Source: Fibrobacter succinogenes (lineage in GTDB: Bacteria; Fibrobacterota; Fibrobacteria; Fibrobacterales; Fibrobacteraceae). From it: a DNA stretch of 64,000 nt. The stretch is from assembly GCA_902779055.1 (NCBI GenBank), contig CACZAD010000019.1, forward strand, positions 1 to 64,000, given 5' to 3'. The notes below the pieces were generated by a model that saw only the letters and a program-made list of their open reading frames with translations, ran no database searches and was not told the DNA's origin. Below, one piece after another: positions 30,842 to 39,496 of this stretch (positions are counted from its first letter, which is position 1; every line of letters starts with the position of its first letter). Position numbers and translations under genes: made by a program.

Positions 30842-31021
30842 ATGGATAGAAGTACTGTTGCCTTTATAATTATATCCCTTGTGTTTATTGTTGCGGCTTT
30901 GTATCAGGCCGTGGTTTCGTTTCGGTCAAAGCGTGAGGAACTGAATCGCCTTGCCGCCGGGACCGTTTTTGGCGTATTCGCTGTCGTTTTTTACATCGGG
31001 CGCCTTTATGGTGTGGACTAG
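30842..31021 (+). pseudogene. Frame-broken 5' end of the GGDEF/HD-GYP gene
   Basis: ATG 30842 follows GGGGAGAATATG, the best ribosome site here, and encodes 59 residues (MDRSTVAFIIISLVFIVAAL..., two hydrophobic segments) ending at TAG 31019-31021. The downstream gene continues the same membrane region in the frame one base ahead. Removing one T from the T6 tract at 30987-30992 would fuse both parts into one polytopic N-terminus. Alternatively the 59-residue peptide is separate and the main protein reinitiates at ATG 31008, 11 bases before this stop. Confidence 0.55.
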
Positions 31022-33800
31022 CCTTTGCCTTGTGAGCGTTGCTGCGGCGATGTTCAGTTTTGTTCAGTTCTCGGTACATTTTACCTGTTTGTCCGAGAAT
31101 AAGTGGGCTCGCTTGTTGTTGCGCTGTTTCTTGCTGGGTTTTGTCCTCGATGCCGTCATCTGGATTGTCAATCCGTTTTACCCGTGGGCCATTGGGCTTG
31201 AATCGGTTTCAGAACGGATGCTTTTATCCGTTTCAGAAAAAAGCTCTTTTTATGTTTTCCATCTTGCGCTTGTGTTTACGATGTTTGCCGCATCCATTGG
31301 GCTCATGCTCTACCGTTATGTCCGTGAGCCGAGGGTCTACAGAAGGCGTTACATCGGGCCGAGCGTCATTGTGGCCGTCCTGCTTTTGATCAATGCCTTG
31401 CTGGATAAGTTTACGAATCTTGAGCTGGATTATTCCATTGAGTTTTATTGCCTGCTCCCGGTTTGCGTGTACTGGTATTCATGCCGGTTTGCGGTGATTG
31501 ACCTGATCAACTACTTTAACGACAACATTTTCAAGAATATCGATCGTGGGGTGGTTCTTTTTGATTATAAGGGCGTGTTGATAGTTCACAATAAAATGGC
31601 CGAACAGCTTTTGGCTGGGATTGATCTTAATGTCTCGTTGACGCAAAAAGAATTCATGAAGCTATGCAACATCTCTGATTTCTATTCCGAGACGGCCGAG
31701 GTCTATTCTACTCAGGGCTTTGTGAACCGAGACGATAAGATTCAGCCGATACGTTGCGATTTCCGTAAAATCAAGGGAGAGGGCGACTGTCCGGTAGGAA
31801 ATTTGTTTGTGGTTTCTGATACGGTGGTGCGCACGGATTTGCTGACGGGGTTCCATAGCTGGGAACACTTCAAGAATTTTGTGTCCAAGGACACCACGCA
31901 GTTCACTTATCCGTTGACGGTTGTTGTCTGTGACCTGAATAACTTGTCCCGTATAAATAATATGAAGGGCCATAATGCTGGTGACCGCTTGGTGATCGCT
32001 ATGGCCGATGCCTTGCGCGAGGCCTTCCCGCAGGGCTCCTGCTTTGTGCGTGGCGAAGATGCAAAGCTTGTCGTCGTTTGCGACTATATGGAACTTGCCG
32101 AAGTCAACGAACGGATGGAAATCGTAAAGAAAAAGGTTCAGTCGAGCTTCCAGTATGCCGTCGATGGCGCCACGACGTGGAACACGAATATTGTTGATGC
32201 GATTGATTCGGCGACGCACACGTTGCTGCAAAAGAAACTGCTCGACAGGAGTTCCGCGCATTCGGAACTTTTGACTTCGCTTGTGCGAGCCTTGCAGGAA
32301 TGCGATAGCGATACTGAGGCCCACGTTAGACGCACGCAGCGTATGGGTGCCGCGCTTGGCCGTCAAATTGGCCTGTCCGATAAGCAGCAGAGTAATCTTT
32401 CGCTCTTGTGCCTTTTGCACGATATCGGTAAAATCGGCATTCCGCTAGATATCCTCAATAAGCCGGGCAAGCTTTCGAGCGAAGAATGGAATACCATCAA
32501 GACCCATGCGAAAAAGGGCTACGAGATTGCCAAGAGTTCCAAGGGCCTGGTCGAAATTGCAGATATGATTTTGCACCATCACGAACGCTGGGATGGTCTC
32601 GGTTATCCCGATGGACTCAAGGGCGAGCAGATTCCGCTTTTGTCCAGAATCATTGCCGTTGTCGATTCGTTCGATGCCATGGTCAGCAACCGTTCTTACA
32701 GGGCGGCACGCCCCATCGGAGAAGCGATTGCCGAACTTGAACGTTGTGCCGGTACGCAGTTCGACCCGTACCTTGTTTCCGAGTTTGTTACCATCTGTCG
32801 TGACGTTGCAAAGGATGTAAAACCTGACGAAGACAGGTTCGATCCCATATTTGATGAAGTTATCAATCGCTCGAAAAAGAAGGGTGACGAAAATAACAGG
32901 TCGTTGCATCACGTCCACAATGTGATGTTTACCCGATACATTCTCGATATCCATAATGCCATTATCGAAGTGGACGAGAACTTCGAAAAAATGACGGGAT
33001 TTACGATGGATGATGTCCGGGCAAAATCGTTGCGTCAAATGGACTTGATTCCGGAAGAAGACCTGACGGAATACCTCTGCCTGGTTTCTGAAGTCCTTGC
33101 CAAGAATCCGATGCTGTATTGCGAACACCGCCTCAAACGCAAGGACGGAACCGTTATTTACGTGTTCTGTATTGGAAAGGTGTTCTATGATTCTGTCAGC
33201 CGTGAAACGCGTTCTGAAATTATCGTCACGAACAGCTCTAACACTTATGCCATGATGATGATGAAGGGCGAAGCGAAGGAAGCGGCTGCCGCCCGTATGA
33301 GGCTTCTGGAAAATCCCTCCATCAAGGATGCGCTTACGGGTCTCCTGAATTCCGAAACGTTCCGGAGAGATGCCGAAGAAAAGATAACGTATGGCAAGTA
33401 CAGGGTGATGGCGCTGGCTGTCGACGTGGACGGCTATGAAAAGTTCTGCGAAAGCAGGGGCCGCGAAGCGGGTGAGGGCTTTTTGCTGCTTATTTCCGAA
33501 GCGTTGAACGATTCCTTGCGCGATCACGATATGGCGTGCCGTCTGGGCAAGGACCGTTTTGTAGCGATGCTCTTCTTTGAAAAGGATACTCCGCCGGGCT
33601 ATATGTATGACCGTGCGCAGCAGATTTACGATAAGGTATCTGTGACGGTGTCGTCGGAGGCGGGAGCCCCGACGCTATCGATGGGTGCCGTTGTGGATTG
33701 TGACCAGGCGAAGAACTATGATGAACTCATCGCAACCGCCGAGAAGCTTATGAAAACCTCGAAAAAGCGGGGTGGTGGCCGTCTGACCGTGTCGGAATAA
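31008..33800 (+). CDS. Membrane-bound HD-GYP protein with two degenerate GGDEF domains and PAS
   Basis: 930 residues from ATG 31008; the frame also opens from a TTG at 30951. The N-terminus has five or six membrane helices of the 7TM sensor type. A first GGDEF-like domain has LLTGFHSWEHF and RGEDA at the signature position, so it is not catalytic as seen. The HD-GYP domain has LLHDIGKIGIP near 467 and HHHERWDGLGYPDGLKGEQIP near 522, complete, so c-di-GMP phosphodiesterase activity is plausible. A PAS domain (IIEVDENFEKMTGF) is near 640-750. A second GGDEF-like domain (DALTGLLNSETF) has LGKDR in place of GGDEF. The true N-terminus probably lies in another frame upstream. Confidence 0.82.
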   Translation: MVWTSLCLVSVAAAMFSFVQFSVHFTCLSENKWARLLLRCFLLGFVLDAVIWIVNPFYPWAIGLESVSERMLLSVSEKSSFYVFHLALVFTMFAASIGLMLYRYVREPRVYRRRYIGPSVIVAVLLLINALLDKFTNLELDYSIEFYCLLPVCVYWYSCRFAVIDLINYFNDNIFKNIDRGVVLFDYKGVLIVHNKMAEQLLAGIDLNVSLTQKEFMKLCNISDFYSETAEVYSTQGFVNRDDKIQPIRCDFRKIKGEGDCPVGNLFVVSDTVVRTDLLTGFHSWEHFKNFVSKDTTQFTYPLTVVVCDLNNLSRINNMKGHNAGDRLVIAMADALREAFPQGSCFVRGEDAKLVVVCDYMELAEVNERMEIVKKKVQSSFQYAVDGATTWNTNIVDAIDSATHTLLQKKLLDRSSAHSELLTSLVRALQECDSDTEAHVRRTQRMGAALGRQIGLSDKQQSNLSLLCLLHDIGKIGIPLDILNKPGKLSSEEWNTIKTHAKKGYEIAKSSKGLVEIADMILHHHERWDGLGYPDGLKGEQIPLLSRIIAVVDSFDAMVSNRSYRAARPIGEAIAELERCAGTQFDPYLVSEFVTICRDVAKDVKPDEDRFDPIFDEVINRSKKKGDENNRSLHHVHNVMFTRYILDIHNAIIEVDENFEKMTGFTMDDVRAKSLRQMDLIPEEDLTEYLCLVSEVLAKNPMLYCEHRLKRKDGTVIYVFCIGKVFYDSVSRETRSEIIVTNSSNTYAMMMMKGEAKEAAAARMRLLENPSIKDALTGLLNSETFRRDAEEKITYGKYRVMALAVDVDGYEKFCESRGREAGEGFLLLISEALNDSLRDHDMACRLGKDRFVAMLFFEKDTPPGYMYDRAQQIYDKVSVTVSSEAGAPTLSMGAVVDCDQAKNYDELIATAEKLMKTSKKRGGGRLTVSE

Positions 33801-33826
33801 TTTTCCGTACGTTGTTGAATAGGTCG

Positions 33827-34882
33827 TTACTGGGCTTCGATCCCGTTGACGAGTAGGTGGGTGATTGCTTCGTCGCTACCCATCCTGCTTTTGTCCGTGA
33901 TGTCTCGGCCGAAAGTCTTGTGCCAATCGAAACTGTCGGGGACAAGCCAGTCGAAGGCAGGCCACGGCTTGATAAATCCCGGTGGCAGCAGTCGGTAAAG
34001 CTTTTCGGAATTGATGCTGATGTCGCCCACGCGCGGAGGCATCGGGCCTCCTTCGATGCGCGGCACGCCGTGGAGGAGGTCGGCAGGGTAGCCGCCCACG
34101 GCATTCACGATTTGTCCTACGTTGTAAAGGGATACTCGCCGCGGACCGCCGCAGTTGTAGATGCCTGCGGGGAATTCGTGTTCCAGGATGTACTGCACGG
34201 TGCGGCAAAGGTCCGGACCCGAAAGCGGGTTGCGGTATTCGTCCGTGAAAAGCGTTGCTGGGCGACCGGGGCGGAACCGGTACGTGATCCAGTCGATGGC
34301 TCCGGCACAACCGCCTGGCGCGTAGTCCATCGGAAGTGGCACGCGGAGAATCACGACGTCCGGCTTGATGGCTGTTATGGCGTCTTCGGCTTCTGCCTGG
34401 TGCTTGCCGTAATTGTGGATGGGATCCTTGGGGTCGGTCTCGACGTAAGGACGGTTCGGCTTTGTCTTCTCATCGCCGCTAAAGACCATATCCGCCGAAA
34501 TGCGGATGAGTGTCGCATTGTAGCGGGCAGCGAACGTGGCAGCGTCGACTCCTTGGCTGTAGTTCAAAAGCCTGCTCCGCGCAGGGTCGCACTCGCAAGC
34601 CTTCAGGGCGCAGTTTCCGCTCGCGTCAATGACGGTCCCAAAACGGTATTGCTCGAAAAGTTCGCCCAGGTGTTCCGTTTCCTCGGCGTCTACCGCAAAG
34701 ACGTTGTCCCCAAAAACGCATGGATGCTTGACGGGGCGGATTCCGATGACGCCGGGCATATTTTCGTGTGCGTTTGGCGCAGTTATGGCGGCTCCGTATA
34801 GTTTGTTGAAATGCCTGAAAAGCGCATAGCCCGGAACGCCGTTCAGCCCGAGAATCAGAATCGGGAGGCGGATGGAGCGCAT
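33827..34882 (-). CDS. NAD(P)-dependent sugar-nucleotide reductase-like protein (RmlD/SDR type)
   Basis: 351 residues from ATG 34882. The glycine-rich start is LILGLNGVPGYALFRHF (Rossmann loop). RISADMVFSGD corresponds to the S/T-T-D-YVFDG motif of RmlD, YGKHQAEAEDAI provides the YxxxK catalytic pair near residue 170, and GIYNCGGPRRVSLYNVG is the typical substrate-domain segment. Related proteins reduce dTDP-4-dehydrorhamnose, or are MAT2B-like regulators; the substrate here is unknown. The gene starts 14 bases after the Nudix gene on the same strand. Confidence 0.8.
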   Translation of the reverse strand: MRSIRLPILILGLNGVPGYALFRHFNKLYGAAITAPNAHENMPGVIGIRPVKHPCVFGDNVFAVDAEETEHLGELFEQYRFGTVIDASGNCALKACECDPARSRLLNYSQGVDAATFAARYNATLIRISADMVFSGDEKTKPNRPYVETDPKDPIHNYGKHQAEAEDAITAIKPDVVILRVPLPMDYAPGGCAGAIDWITYRFRPGRPATLFTDEYRNPLSGPDLCRTVQYILEHEFPAGIYNCGGPRRVSLYNVGQIVNAVGGYPADLLHGVPRIEGGPMPPRVGDISINSEKLYRLLPPGFIKPWPAFDWLVPDSFDWHKTFGRDITDKSRMGSDEAITHLLVNGIEAQ

Positions 34883-34896
34883 CTTTAGCGGGTATT

Positions 34897-35526
34897 TTAC
34901 TTCTGAGTCAGTTTCCACTTGAAGTAGCCTGCAATTTGAAGCGGGTGGTTGAATGTCCCGTCTGCGACTTTTGCCTGGAATTCCTCGTCCGAAAATAGGA
35001 ATGTCTCGATGTCCTCGGTGTCGTCAAAGCTCGTTTTGCCAAGGCGTTCTACGCCGTCGATGAACACAACATGGAATTTCCCGCGATGCCTATCCGGATT
35101 CACTGAGAACGACCCAAGATAAGTTATGCTGTCACCCCGGACATGTTCCGGGGTCGCCTTACTCGGATCCTGTTGCTTTACCACCCCGTCATTTGTCACC
35201 CCGGCCTTTGTTCCGGGGTCACCTTTCAAGCAGTACCCACATTCTTCTTGCAATTCGCGGATCGCCGCCTCTTCAGGCGTTTCGCCTTTGTCGATGATTC
35301 CTGCCGGAAATTCGAGCGCAATCTTTCCTGTTCCGTGGCGGTACTGTTCCGTCATCACCCACTTGCCTTCCTTAGTGCGGGCGAGAATTAGCACCCAATC
35401 CGGTTGCCATAACGTATAAAAGTCGTCGATGACTTTCCCGTTCGGCAGTTCGCATGTTTCCTTTGCGACCTTCAACCACGGCGCATCTACCAAAAATTCT
35501 GAACTCAACAGTTTCCACGGTTTCAT
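34897..35526 (-). CDS. Nudix hydrolase (ADP-ribose pyrophosphatase-like) with repeat-encoded insert
   Basis: 209 residues. The Nudix box is complete: GIIDKGETPEEAAIRELQEECGY (quoted in parts: G76, E82, R90-E-L, E93-E94, G97). Upstream WVMTEQYRHGTGKIALEFPAG is typical of the ADP-ribose/NDP-sugar group. Residues about 100-134 (KGDPGTKAGVTND... to ...EHVRGDS) are encoded by two palindromic repeat units and replace the short loop expected between the Nudix helix and TYLGSFSVNPD. The frame stays open. It lies upstream of the SDR-like gene in a two-gene unit. Confidence 0.88.
   Translation of the reverse strand: MKPWKLLSSEFLVDAPWLKVAKETCELPNGKVIDDFYTLWQPDWVLILARTKEGKWVMTEQYRHGTGKIALEFPAGIIDKGETPEEAAIRELQEECGYCLKGDPGTKAGVTNDGVVKQQDPSKATPEHVRGDSITYLGSFSVNPDRHRGKFHVVFIDGVERLGKTSFDDTEDIETFLFSDEEFQAKVADGTFNHPLQIAGYFKWKLTQK
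35126..35228. repeat. Two palindromic repeats translated inside the Nudix gene
   Basis: TGTCACCCCGGACATGTTCCGGGGTCGCC (35130 on) and TGTCACCCCGGCCTTTGTTCCGGGGTCACC (35194 on), plus a shared spacer. Both are in the minus-strand gene but in different reading phases (ATPEHVRGDS versus KGDPGTKAGVT). Confidence 0.88.
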
Positions 35527-35544
35527 ACCTCAAATTTAGAAAAA

Positions 35545-35795
35545 CGCATTGTCATCCCGCATTTGTCATCCCGGACTTGTTCCGGGATCGCCTTACACAG
35601 TCCTTTCTGCATTGTCATCCCGGCCCTTGTGCCGGGATCGCCTTACACAGTCCTTTCTGCTTTGTCATCCCGGACTTGTTCCGGGATCGCCTTACACAGT
35701 CCTTTCTGCAGTGTCATCCCGGCCTTTGTGCCGGGATCACCTTACACAATTCTTTCAGTGTTGTCATTCCCGCCTCTGAGCGGGAATCTCCTTCT
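35545..35795. repeat. Five palindromic repeats in tandem
   Basis: Units with a period of about 50 bp: CATTGTCATCCCGG...CCGGGATCGCCTTACACAGTCCTTTCTG, ending with a TCCCGCCTCTGAGCGGGA variant. It fills most of the gap 35527-35961; the remainder is an AT-rich promoter region with AAATTTT-type palindromes. Confidence 0.9.
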
Positions 35796-35961
35796 TGTCT
35801 TTCTGATTCATCTGTATCCACTACTGATTCATTAAAATTTTAAAATTTTCGAAATTTTTGAAATTTGCGTATTTCTGCTAAAAATCAAAAATTTTGTATC
35901 ATTTTATCTATTGTGAAGTTGTCCTGAACGAGGTATATTTGACCTTGAAAGGAGGATAAAC

Positions 35962-36777
35962 ATGAAACCGATAACCGAATATCAAGATTACCGAAAGTAC
36001 ATGCTTGATTATTTTGATTGGCGTAAAAGAACATCCGTGTTCTCGTGGCGCGTGTTTTCCAAGCTCGCCGGATTCTCGTCGCCATCGTACTTGAAACTTG
36101 TATGCGATGGCAAAAGTTCGCTGAGCCGTGTGGGAGTCCCGCTTGTGGCGGCTGCGATGAACCTGAACAAATTTGAACAGGAGTATTTCAGGCTCATGGT
36201 CGAATTCACGAATGCAAAGGGCGACGACAAGAAAAAAGCAATGTTCCTCAAAATGAAGGGCTTTGCAAACGAACAGCGTGCCCGGGTGTTGGATGCAGAT
36301 GCGTTTGACTATTACGAATCGGCAGTAAATTCTGTTGTTCGAGAACTTGCTCCGTTGATGCCTGGCGCACTTCCGGGTGAAATTGCCAAGAAAATCAAGC
36401 ATACGTTCGCGGCGCAGCAAGTCCGTGATTCGTTAAAGCTCTTGGTGAAACTCGATTTGCTCAAGGCGCTTGGCGAAAATGTTTACGAACAGACAGATAA
36501 AGTTATCACGGGATCGGGCGAAGCGCTTAAGCTTGCGCTCCGCTCCATGAACAGTCAGATGATTGACCTTGCCCGCGAAGCCATCGAAAAAATCGCACCG
36601 GGTGAACGCAACATTTCGGGCGTGACGATTGGCGTCGACGAATCTACCGTGAAACGCATCTCCGAGGAGGTGGACCGCTTCCGCAAAAAAGTTATCGCCA
36701 TCGCCGGCGAATCTAAGAAAATCAACCAAGTTTATCGTTTAAATCTACAGCTTTTCCCGCTGTCGGAAAAAGTATAA
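35962..36777 (+). CDS. TIGR02147-family protein (Fibrobacter-type paralogue, probable regulator)
   Basis: 271 residues. The N-terminus ITEYQDYRKYMLDYFDWRK and the FSWRVFSKLAGFSSPSYLKLVCDGK segment, which has the look of a helix-turn-helix, are diagnostic of TIGR02147. The central region (MNLNKFEQEYFRLMVEF) and the C-terminus (ERNISGVTIGVDESTVKRI...FRKKVIAIA) are also conserved in the family. The function is not established; a transcriptional regulator is the common guess. A perfect ribosome site, AAAGGAGG, precedes it. The gene for a lipoprotein starts 10 bases after its stop, a recurrent pairing for this family. Confidence 0.88.
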   Translation: MKPITEYQDYRKYMLDYFDWRKRTSVFSWRVFSKLAGFSSPSYLKLVCDGKSSLSRVGVPLVAAAMNLNKFEQEYFRLMVEFTNAKGDDKKKAMFLKMKGFANEQRARVLDADAFDYYESAVNSVVRELAPLMPGALPGEIAKKIKHTFAAQQVRDSLKLLVKLDLLKALGENVYEQTDKVITGSGEALKLALRSMNSQMIDLAREAIEKIAPGERNISGVTIGVDESTVKRISEEVDRFRKKVIAIAGESKKINQVYRLNLQLFPLSEKV

Positions 36778-36787
36778 GGAGGAAACC

Positions 36788-37663
36788 ATGAATATCAAAA
36801 AAATCATTCCGTTTTCGCTCGCTGCCATGAGCGTGATGGGCGCCTTTACCGCTTGTTCCGATAATAAGGTGGTTGGGGCTGATGAACAGCCTAGTACAGT
36901 GGCTGATACAACAACTGTGACTGGATTTGTATTAAGTAGCGATGTACAACGCGTAATGCTGGCTAGGTTGAAAGAAGTGGCTAAGCCCAATGCTCCAACT
37001 TCAGCTCTTTTGGCTCATGATAGTACTTTGCAGCTAACAGTTGTAGAAACGTTCGATGGTGATTCGATTTATAATAATGAAAAAAATCGAATGGTTAATA
37101 TGAACTACCTTGATACAACGATTACAGAAGCTAAGGGGTGGAGGTATTATTCTATGCAGGATGAAAATGGTGTTCTGCATGGACCGATTGCAATGAATCA
37201 GGCTGCTATGAAAGCTATGACGGGTATTGTACACTATGTAAATAACATTGCTTGCGTGAATGAAAATAAATCGCTTAGAGTTGGTGATGTAGTGCATATA
37301 ACTAGTGACTCTTATGAATTTAGCCACTTATTTTCTGTGGAAAAGTCGTATAGCGATCCATCCCAATTCCAAGAAAAAATATCTCAAATAAGAAGACTTC
37401 AAACAAGAGATTCTCTTATGTTGGTCCAATTTATAGAGGATTGTGATGCTTTAGATGGAAAATTGGGAAAAGAAGACGCAACGTTTCTTTGGGGTGGGGT
37501 CGAAGCCGGGGTTAATCCAAAGCTGACTTGTGTTTTGGAAAAAGATGATTACTATGATCCCTATTGGGAAAAGTACGCATCGTTTATTGTCAATAATTGT
37601 AGGTCTGATATTGAATCCATCGATCACATTCCCGTTGTGCAGTGGTCAGAAAACATCCCATAA
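36788..37663 (+). CDS. Lipoprotein paired with the TIGR02147 gene, function unknown
   Basis: 291 residues. The signal peptide ends in GAFTAC with acylated Cys 23, followed by an Asp/Thr-rich linker. No enzymatic motif is visible. Four later Cys (for example NIACVNE, EDCDALD, KLTCVLE, NNCRSD) may form disulfides. It is more AT-rich than the upstream regulator-like gene, so the pair looks mosaic: a conserved family member linked to a variable lipoprotein. The ribosome site is AAGGAGGAAACC, and a terminator follows. Confidence 0.7.
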   Translation: MNIKKIIPFSLAAMSVMGAFTACSDNKVVGADEQPSTVADTTTVTGFVLSSDVQRVMLARLKEVAKPNAPTSALLAHDSTLQLTVVETFDGDSIYNNEKNRMVNMNYLDTTITEAKGWRYYSMQDENGVLHGPIAMNQAAMKAMTGIVHYVNNIACVNENKSLRVGDVVHITSDSYEFSHLFSVEKSYSDPSQFQEKISQIRRLQTRDSLMLVQFIEDCDALDGKLGKEDATFLWGGVEAGVNPKLTCVLEKDDYYDPYWEKYASFIVNNCRSDIESIDHIPVVQWSENIP

Positions 37664-37682
37664 CTCCTTAAATTGAAAAGTG

Positions 37683-37717
37683 CTCCCGCTCAGTTCAACA
37701 CCGAGTGGGAGTTTTTT
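37683..37717 (+). terminator. Terminator of the TIGR02147/lipoprotein unit
   Basis: CTCCCGCTC...GAGTGGGAG (one mismatch) followed by seven T. Confidence 0.8.
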
Positions 37718-37737
37718 TATGCCAACCCTACAAACAA

Positions 37738-37764
37738 GAAGCCCGCTCCAATCGGAGCGGGCTA
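37738..37764 (-). terminator. Terminator-like hairpin of the deacetylase gene
   Basis: AGCCCGCTCC-GATT-GGAGCGGGCT on the minus strand with a poor T tract (TCTTGTTTGT). Confidence 0.6.
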
Positions 37765-37789
37765 TCCCTAAACCACAAACTTTTTTGAA

Positions 37790-39121
37790 CTACTTGATAT
37801 TCAAAGACCAAGCCTTGTTGCCGATTTTCACGACGTACATACCCTTGGCGCCAGAGAATACCTTCTGTTCGCAACCGATGCCCTTGGTGGTGCGGACAAC
37901 GTTACCGAGGCTGTTGAACACCGTGATGTTCAAGCCCTGTGCGTTCTGGACGGTGATGTAACCGCTTGCGTCCACGTAAGCGGCGATGTGGCGACCGTCA
38001 AATGCCGGCTGGTGGAGTGCGATGGGGCCTTCGGAGCTAGAAGATTCGGCAATTTCGCTGGAGCTGGAACTTGCCGGCGGTTCTGCACTGCTAGAAGATT
38101 CCGGAGCTGCGGCGTCGGCGTTCTTCACGACAATCTTGCCTGCGTTCGGAACGGCGTCAAAGTAAACATAACCGCCATCGACTTTGGATTCGAGCTTGGC
38201 ATCGCCCTGCGTGACTTCAACCTTGCTCCAGTCGGTCTTCACCTTGATGGAAAGCGGATAGTCGTACTTGGAAATGTTGTCTGCGATGCTGTGCTTGAGT
38301 TCGAACGTCATGGTGTTTGCTGCACCGCCGTCCTGCGGTTCAATCTTAGAAGCCTTGCGTTCCTTGATGTACATGGCGACAGAGCCCATCGGGGCAACCC
38401 AAATGTCCTTGTCGTTCTGCTGTGCCCACTTGAGGGCTCCATCGATAGCGTTGAGGTCGGTCGGGGAGTAGTTGGCGTTGCCGTTGGTCTTGCCCTGGAA
38501 TCCGTGCGTGAGGAATGCGACCCAGCCGTTGCTCTTCACGACGTTCTGCATTTGACCGGTAAAGTCGTTTGTGCTCTTGAGCTGGCCTTCGGAGCCTGTC
38601 ATGATTGCCGGGGTCTTTGCCCAGTTGGAAGGACCGTCCTTGCCCATGGCATCGGACATGCCTTGCCAGCTACCGTTGCAGATACGGCCCACGATGTAGT
38701 TCTGGAGAACAGCGCTTTCGTTGGGTACGTTGCAGTTCGGGTAGGCGACAGTGACGATGCCGTATTTCTGCTTGATATGGTTTTCGATGCTCTTTTTCGA
38801 AGAAGCTTCTTCGCCACTCATGTTATTGCCGTGGCTATTGCTGTGGCTTGCGATTTCGTGACCTTCGTCGGCCAAACCCTGGAATCCGCTCCAGTTGGGG
38901 TTCCAGTTTACAACGAGGTTGAAGGTGGCCTTGTAGCCATATTTTTTGAATGTCGGACCTGCATCGGTCACGTGGCTCGGTGCGCCATCGTCAAACGTAA
39001 AGGAGGCTGCACCCTTGCGGAAACCCGACCAGGTTGCAATTTCTGCATTTTGGGCGAATGAGTAACCTGTCGCAAACAAACCTGCAGCGATGGCTACAGT
39101 TGAAATTTTTTTGTAGTTCAT
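37790..39121 (-). CDS. Secreted polysaccharide deacetylase (CE4) with C-terminal sorting-like domain
   Basis: 443 residues from ATG 39121. The signal peptide is VAIAAGLFATGYSFA. NodB domain: motif 1 SFTFDDGA near residue 41, motif 2 HEIASHSNSHG near 87 (metal-binding His residues). A domain of about 90 residues follows, then a Ser/Glu/Pro linker near 330-360 (ESSSSAEPPASSSSSE), common in Fibrobacter exported enzymes. The last 75 residues (YITVQNAQGLNITVFNSLG...GMYVVKIGNKAWSLNIK) resemble type IX-like C-terminal sorting modules. It probably deacetylates xylan or another polysaccharide outside the cell. Confidence 0.85.
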   Translation of the reverse strand: MNYKKISTVAIAAGLFATGYSFAQNAEIATWSGFRKGAASFTFDDGAPSHVTDAGPTFKKYGYKATFNLVVNWNPNWSGFQGLADEGHEIASHSNSHGNNMSGEEASSKKSIENHIKQKYGIVTVAYPNCNVPNESAVLQNYIVGRICNGSWQGMSDAMGKDGPSNWAKTPAIMTGSEGQLKSTNDFTGQMQNVVKSNGWVAFLTHGFQGKTNGNANYSPTDLNAIDGALKWAQQNDKDIWVAPMGSVAMYIKERKASKIEPQDGGAANTMTFELKHSIADNISKYDYPLSIKVKTDWSKVEVTQGDAKLESKVDGGYVYFDAVPNAGKIVVKNADAAAPESSSSAEPPASSSSSEIAESSSSEGPIALHQPAFDGRHIAAYVDASGYITVQNAQGLNITVFNSLGNVVRTTKGIGCEQKVFSGAKGMYVVKIGNKAWSLNIK

Positions 39122-39227
39122 TATCCACACCTTGTTAATATGTATTATGCGAAAATAATTTACCCCCATATATAAAGAACCGTCCCATGTTAAATTTCTT
39201 TTTGTTGTATAGTAATGCAACAGGGAA

Positions 39228-39290
39228 AAATGTCATTCCCGGTCACAGACACTGTCATTCCCCACTTGATGGGGAATCTCCTCTTGTAAC
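39228..39290. repeat. Palindromic repeat copies between the deacetylase and GIY-YIG genes
   Basis: TGTCATTCCCGGTCACAGACAC followed by TGTCATTCCCCACTTGATGGGGAATCTCC. The surrounding gap 39122-39496 also holds the elements at 39371 and 39420 and otherwise AT-rich DNA with no gene. Confidence 0.8.
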
Positions 39291-39370
39291 ATTTATTTAT
39301 CAAAAAGTCTTAGTCATTATCTCTGAAAAAAGCGTGTTAAATAAGCAGACGCGCATTGTTATTTCCGGTA

Positions 39371-39447
39371 TGCATTGTCATTCCCGCCTTTGAGCGGGAA
39401 TCTCCTTATAAAACCAAATGGAGAAGCCCTATCAAGTAGGGCTTGAC
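39371..39447. repeat. Two further palindromic elements upstream of the GIY-YIG gene
   Basis: TGTCATTCCCGCCTTTGAGCGGGAATCTCC (39377-39406) and, in opposite sense, GGAGAAGCCCT-ATCAAGT-AGGGCTTGACA (39420-39447), a diverged member with compensating stem changes. Confidence 0.75.
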
Positions 39448-39496
39448 AAAAGTACAACTGTGAGAATTGTGCAGGAAGCCCCTTCTAGGAGTATCA

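Noticed and set aside
35549..35843. Short frames such as MSSRTCSGIALHSPFC repeated
   Set aside because: Pure repeat translations, present wherever the palindromic family occurs.
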